Assembly (NCBI RefSeq): GCF_014287815.1
Contig: NZ_JACOOQ010000001.1
Location: 262,337-326,336, forward strand
From: Clostridium lentum
GTDB lineage: Bacteria; Bacillota; Clostridia; Clostridiales; Clostridiaceae
DNA: 64,000 nt
Reading direction: 5' to 3'
This document shows positions 60,648 through 64,000 of the stretch, piece after piece (the stretch's first letter is position 1; each line of letters opens with the position of its first letter). The notes below the pieces were generated by a model that was given only the letters and a program-made list of their open reading frames with translations, had not been told where the DNA came from and did not search any database. A program made the position numbers and the translations under genes.

Positions 60648-62207
60648 TTGAGATATTTAAATACAAATAAACAATTTGAAAACTATAAAGAACTTGTTAA
60701 TGAAGAATATTTTGTAGATAAATCAATGATAATTAAAATGCTGAATGAAAAAATATCTACTAAGAGCAAGTATATATGTATTACAAGACCAAGGAGATTT
60801 GGTAAATCAAGTATTGCAGATATGCTGGGAGCATACTATTCTAAGGCTGTAGAATCTAAAGCAATTTTTGATAAATTAAAGATAAATGTATGCAAAAGTT
60901 ATGAAGAAAATTTAAATAAATATAATGTGATAAATATATCATTCAATAGCATATCAGATAGAGGAAATACATATGATGATTACATTAAAATGATAAAAAC
61001 TACCTTGGTAAATGATATTGTAGAAATGTATCCTTATATAAAACCAGAAAAGTATTTTACAATAAGCGATATGCTTTATGATACAAAAGAAAAATTTGTT
61101 TTTATCTTTGATGAATGGGATTATATTTTTAATAATAATTTATTTGAAGAAAATCAAAATGATTTTTTAGAGTTCTTAAGAAATCTTTTAAAAGATCAAC
61201 CATATGTAGCTCTTTGCTATATGACAGGGGTGTTACCTATTAAAAAATATTCTAGTGGTAGTGCACTAAATATGTTTGATGAGTATACATTTTTAAAAGA
61301 TAGAAAATTTGGAGAGTATTTTGGTTTTGTAGAAGAGGAAGTTATAGAGCTTTGTAATAGAAATGGTAAGATGAACTTTAAAGATCTAGAGAGTTGGTAT
61401 AATGGATATTTTACTGCTACTGGAATAAGAGTTTATAATCCAAGATCAGTTGTTAAAGCACTACAAAATAATTATTGTGAAAGCTATTGGACTAATACAG
61501 GAGCAATGGATGAAGTAAGTGAATATTTGAAATATAATATTTTAGAAATTAGAGATGAAGTTATTGAAATGGTTGCAGGTGAAGAAATAGATGTAATAAT
61601 AAAAGAAGAGTTTAGAGCAGGGCAAGGGACACCTAAAACTAAAAAAGAAATTTATTCAGCTATGATAGTGTTAGGGTTTTTATCTTATTATGATGGATAT
61701 TTAAAGATACCTAATAAGGAGCTTATGTTAGAGTTCGAGAAAGCATTAGAAGATGAATCTTTTGGATATGTTTCTAAGATAATAGAAAATTCAAAAAGTA
61801 TGTTAAAAGCAACTGTTAATAAAGATGTGAAGATAATAGAAGAAATACTTCATGATATTCATAATTCTGAAATTCCAATTTTGCAATATAATGATGAAAA
61901 TAGCCTTTCTTGTGTACTTACACTAGCATATCTTTCAGCTAGAGATAATTATAGAGTAGAAAGAGAAGAAAAGACTGGAAAAGGGTATGCAGATTTTACT
62001 TTTCATCCAAGAAGGAAAAATGATACGGCTTTTATTGTGGAACTAAAAAAAGACGAAAAACCAGAGATTGCATTAAAACAAATAAGAAGTAAAGAATATG
62101 TTGAAAAGTTTAAAAGAGAAAATATGGGTAAAAAAATATTAGCTGTGGCTATTTGTTATGATTCCAAAGAGAAAGAACATCATTGTCTTATAGAAGAAAT
62201 AGATTAG
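60648..62207 (+). CDS. AAA-ATPase-like / PD-(D/E)XK nuclease family protein
   Basis: A 519-residue protein of the AAA-ATPase-like (DUF1703-type) group frequent in clostridia, Bacteroidetes and Fusobacteria. The N-terminal P-loop is ICITRPRRFGKSSIADML (about 41-58), with a Walker B-like FVFIFDEWDYIF (about 151) and a MTGVLPIKKYSSGSALNMFD segment (about 193). The C-terminal PD-(D/E)XK nuclease domain contains GKGYADFTFHP (about 444) and FIVELKKDEKPEIALKQI (about 463). The start is TTG at 60648 with only a distant AAGGAAG; MRYLNT is the usual family start. Role is unknown, and mobile/toxin-like spread is suspected. Confidence 0.8.
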   Translation: MRYLNTNKQFENYKELVNEEYFVDKSMIIKMLNEKISTKSKYICITRPRRFGKSSIADMLGAYYSKAVESKAIFDKLKINVCKSYEENLNKYNVINISFNSISDRGNTYDDYIKMIKTTLVNDIVEMYPYIKPEKYFTISDMLYDTKEKFVFIFDEWDYIFNNNLFEENQNDFLEFLRNLLKDQPYVALCYMTGVLPIKKYSSGSALNMFDEYTFLKDRKFGEYFGFVEEEVIELCNRNGKMNFKDLESWYNGYFTATGIRVYNPRSVVKALQNNYCESYWTNTGAMDEVSEYLKYNILEIRDEVIEMVAGEEIDVIIKEEFRAGQGTPKTKKEIYSAMIVLGFLSYYDGYLKIPNKELMLEFEKALEDESFGYVSKIIENSKSMLKATVNKDVKIIEEILHDIHNSEIPILQYNDENSLSCVLTLAYLSARDNYRVEREEKTGKGYADFTFHPRRKNDTAFIVELKKDEKPEIALKQIRSKEYVEKFKRENMGKKILAVAICYDSKEKEHHCLIEEID

Positions 62208-62225
62208 AAAATGATAAACTTAGTT

Positions 62226-62330
62226 AATGATGAATTGAGGAATAAACTTAGAGAGTTTGTAAGAATTAAAAATGTAAAATGTAGAATGAATAATAAATAG
62301 CTAGTTTAAATTAAGTATGCTTTGACATGA
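62226..62330. repeat. Intergenic repeat family member (after the AAA/nuclease gene)
   Basis: 62226-62248 is identical over 23 bp to 57592-57614, then continues as a diverged AACTTAGAGAGTTT hairpin and AT-rich AAAATGTAAAATG sequence. Confidence 0.65.
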
Positions 62331-62411
62331 GTTATTAATTAACAATAAGAAATATAACTTAATTAAAATGTAAAATGAATAATTAATGTAAATGAAAAAT
62401 TATGTGAATAG

Positions 62412-62458
62412 AGAAGTAATAGTTAGGGGGAAATGCCTGTAGCTATTACTTCTTTTTT
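62412..62458 (+). terminator. Terminator (AGAAGTAATAG type)
   Basis: AGAAGTAATAG (62412-62422) pairs perfectly with CTATTACTTCT (62443-62453), followed by T5. It closely matches the hairpin at 59077-59128. Confidence 0.8.
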
Positions 62459-62628
62459 ACATATTTATAGATTTATAATAATAAAATTTAATTTTTAATA
62501 TAATTTATATTTACATATAATGTCAAAAAAGTAAGAGAAATAGTTATAAAATTAATATTGAAAAAATTATAATTTATTACTAAAATTTAAAAAGATAAGT
62601 CGAATATTGTAGAAAAATGGAGGAAAAC

Positions 62629-63774
62629 ATGAAAAAAAAGACAAGTGTTTTAGTATTAACAGGTGCAATAACAATAAGTAATATAGGATTAACAACATCT
62701 TTTGCAGATGTTAATGATGAAACTTTATTAATTCAAGAAAAGAGTACTATAGTACATAGTCAAGTATCTATAGAAACAGATGGATCAGCTAGAATTGCTG
62801 GACAAGATGGTTAATTAGGAACTGCAGATGATGTATTTGTTAGACCAGGAGCAAATGGGCAAGCTCCACATGTTGATCAATTTGGCAATGTAACAGTACC
62901 AACTGGAGGACGTGTAGAGCTACCAGACGGAAATATTGTTTGGGATACAGGTAATGATCAGTCAATAGTAGTTCCAGCTGGAACTGTTATTACACCAAAT
63001 GGCAATGGTGGTGTACCAGTAGTAAATGCAGATGGAAGCGTTAAAATTCCAGATGGAAGTATGATAGTATTACCAATTGGAAGTGATATAACACTACCAA
63101 GTGGAAGTTCAGTAGGTAGTAATGGAGATGCTATTACAGCAGGTGGAGTAACTATTAAAGCAGATGGAACAACTATAGTTCCAGGAGCAGATGGACAAAT
63201 AGGAACAGCAGATGATGTAATTGTTAAGCCACTTATACAACCTGATGCGTATATTGAACTTCCAAGTATTGATGAGTTTGGAAATGTAACATTACCAATT
63301 GGAGGATATGTAGAGTTACCAGACGGAACTATAATTTATGATAGAGGTAATGAACAGTCAATAATAGTTCCAGGGGGAACTGGTATTACACCAAATGGTA
63401 ATGGTGGTGTACCAATGGTAAATCCAGATGGAACTGTTAATGTACCAGAAGGAAGTATGGTAGTATTACCAAATGGGGATGATGTAACTCCAGGAAGTGG
63501 AAGTGTTGTAAATCCCAATGGAAGCGTTGCAAACAAAGATGGAAGTATTATAAACCCGGATGGAAGTATTACAGGTGGAAATACAAACAAACCAGGTGAA
63601 GATGTAAATAAGCCAAGTGAAGATACAAACAAACCAGGTGAAAATGTTACAAAACCAAGTACAAATCCTAACACAGGAGATAGATCTGTAATGGGGATGT
63701 TAGTAGTAGGATCAATGGCGTTATTAGCTTTAGTTAAAAATTTAAAAATAAAGGACAAGTTATTTTTAAAATAG
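62629..63774 (+). pseudogene. Repeat-containing surface protein, interrupted by one in-frame stop
   Basis: A signal peptide starts at the ATG at 62629 (GGAGGA 6 bp upstream), followed by two copies of a ~120-residue glycine/aspartate-rich beta-repeat. The second copy reads GADGQIGTADD at the point where the first reads GQDG-stop-LGTADD: a CAA to TAA change at 62812-62814, while the frame stays open to 63774. The C-terminus has NPNTGD, a hydrophobic stretch (about 20 residues, MGMLVVGSMALLALV) and a basic tail, a sortase-type anchor related to LPxTG. The second part has a spare in-frame ATG at 63061 but no ribosome site. Either a recent nonsense mutation or read-through/suppression. Confidence 0.75.
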
Positions 63775-63788
63775 AAAACTATAGATAT

Positions 63789-63821
63789 AGCAGATGAAGA
63801 AATTTCTTCATCTGCTTTTTT
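63789..63821 (+). terminator. Terminator after the surface-protein gene
   Basis: AGCAGATGAAGAAA (63789-63802) and TTTCTTCATCTGCT (63803-63816) form a perfect dyad followed by T5. Confidence 0.9.
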
Positions 63822-63854
63822 AAAGTACAGGAAAGTATAAAATTTTCGATGACT

Positions 63855-63879
63855 GAAAGTTAGATGTTATCTAGCTTTC
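63855..63879. promoter_or_regulatory. Hairpin upstream of the transposase-like start
   Basis: GAAAGTTAGAT (63855-63865) pairs with ATCTAGCTTTC (63869-63879; one G-U) around a 3-base loop, with no T-run. It is possibly an IS subterminal structure near a transposon end. Confidence 0.35.
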
Positions 63880-63929
63880 AACCTTTAAATATGTTAAATT
63901 TATTAATTATAAATTAGAGGTTTTTACAT

Positions 63930-64000
63930 ATGAAAAAAGGTAAAATAAAAATAATACTAGAAGATCACTGGCATGGGTTCTTAAAAATATATGAAAATAA
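63930..64000 (+). CDS. Start of an IS91-type transposase (truncated by window edge)
   Basis: The frame starts MKKGKIKIILEDHWHGFLKI and runs to the right edge. The pattern IL.DHW..F...Y resembles the start of IS91-family transposases with an N-terminal zinc-binding domain, which begin just before the first Cys pair. AGAGG lies about 9 bp before the ATG. Only 24 codons are visible, so the call is tentative. Confidence 0.4.
   Translation, partial: MKKGKIKIILEDHWHGFLKIYEN

Larger units (their letters stand above)
62208..62628 (+). other. 421-bp gap with repeat, terminator and AT-rich leader
   Basis: Contains the interspersed repeat (62226-62330), the GAAGTAATAG-type terminator (62412-62458) and an AT-rich stretch of about 160 bp that must include the surface-protein promoter (TATAAT at 62568-62573). 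No ORF with a ribosome site. Confidence 0.55.

Noticed and set aside
63336..63758. 140-codon proline-rich frame on the minus strand
   Set aside because: A shadow of the Gly/Asp-rich repeats on the plus strand; no start signals.
63061..63774. Separate gene starting at the ATG at 63061
   Set aside because: No ribosome site; it is the continuation in the same frame of the surface-protein gene after a single stop codon and lacks its own signal peptide.
1..64000. tRNA, rRNA, tmRNA, RNase P or SRP RNA genes
   Set aside because: I searched for their conserved sequences by eye (such as the GGTTCGA-type T-arm with CCA) and found none.

Overview
The window is a very AT-rich (roughly 70% or more A+T), densely coded chromosomal segment of a strictly anaerobic low-GC Firmicute, most likely Clostridium sensu stricto. 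The case rests on strong AGGAGG-type ribosome sites, A/T-ending codons, rubrerythrin, iron-sulfur L-serine dehydratase, an FeS/flavin enoate-reductase-type enzyme, a Bce-type peptide-resistance module and nucleoid protein and Rpn families common in clostridia. I do not assign a species. I see no rRNA, tRNA or CRISPR array.

Layout. 1-5.7 kb: end of a TRAP transporter (dctM partial, dctP), an old-yellow-enzyme/2-enoate-reductase-like flavoprotein and a LysR regulator, possibly one module importing and reducing an unsaturated acid. 5.9-7.8 kb: aroF-tyrA (aromatic amino acids). 7.9-13.3 kb: CYTH protein, 5'-3' exonuclease, an IS-end-like scar, a nucleoid-associated protein, an Rpn-family nuclease with a 7x12-bp repeat, and a secreted DUF1002 protein. 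13.3-21.2 kb, minus strand: a full arginine operon argG-argH-argC-argJ-argB-argD-argF behind one sigma-A promoter whose -35 overlaps an ARG box, with a 17-bp direct repeat upstream. 21.5-23.6 kb, minus: a membrane-anchored unknown, DUF4363 and DUF421. 23.7-30.2 kb: nucleoside kinase, sdaAB-sdaAA, a degenerate ThiM-like protein, an unknown, a glyoxalase and nudC. 30.2-30.7 kb: a 558-bp non-coding gap holding a good small-RNA candidate. 30.8-38.7 kb: glycosyltransferase, fba, PHP phosphoesterase, EFR1-type flavodoxin/ferredoxin, DeoR regulator, rubrerythrin, two tiny ORFs behind a PerR-like palindrome, nitroreductase and a Crp/Fnr regulator. 39-44.5 kb: a BMP-type nucleoside ABC importer with a phosphoesterase. 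44.7-49.3 kb: a Bce-type ABC transporter plus two-component system with a BceR-like box. 49.4-57.6 kb: a histidine kinase with an extracellular ABC-type binding domain, an AraC regulator and a Fur-boxed siderophore uptake operon ending in an MFS exporter.

57.6-64 kb is an accessory, decaying region: IS1595-type transposase remnant, a GNAT gene framed by inverted repeats, gene remnants, a broken terpene-cyclase-repeat-like gene, a second GNAT gene, an AAA/PD-(D/E)XK protein, a repeat-containing surface protein split by one in-frame stop, and the start of a probable IS91-type transposase. A short interspersed repeat family occurs at about 25.2, 36.8, 57.6 and 62.2 kb.

Nothing here is an obvious new multi-gene defence system. 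The most original signals are the small RNA (30.55 kb), the tiny ORF pair with a PerR-like box (36.9 kb), the inverted-repeat GNAT cassette (58.2-59.0 kb) and the surface protein with a single glutamine-to-stop change (62.8 kb). Start codons were moved to the best-supported ribosome-binding-site position wherever this differs from the longest open frame.
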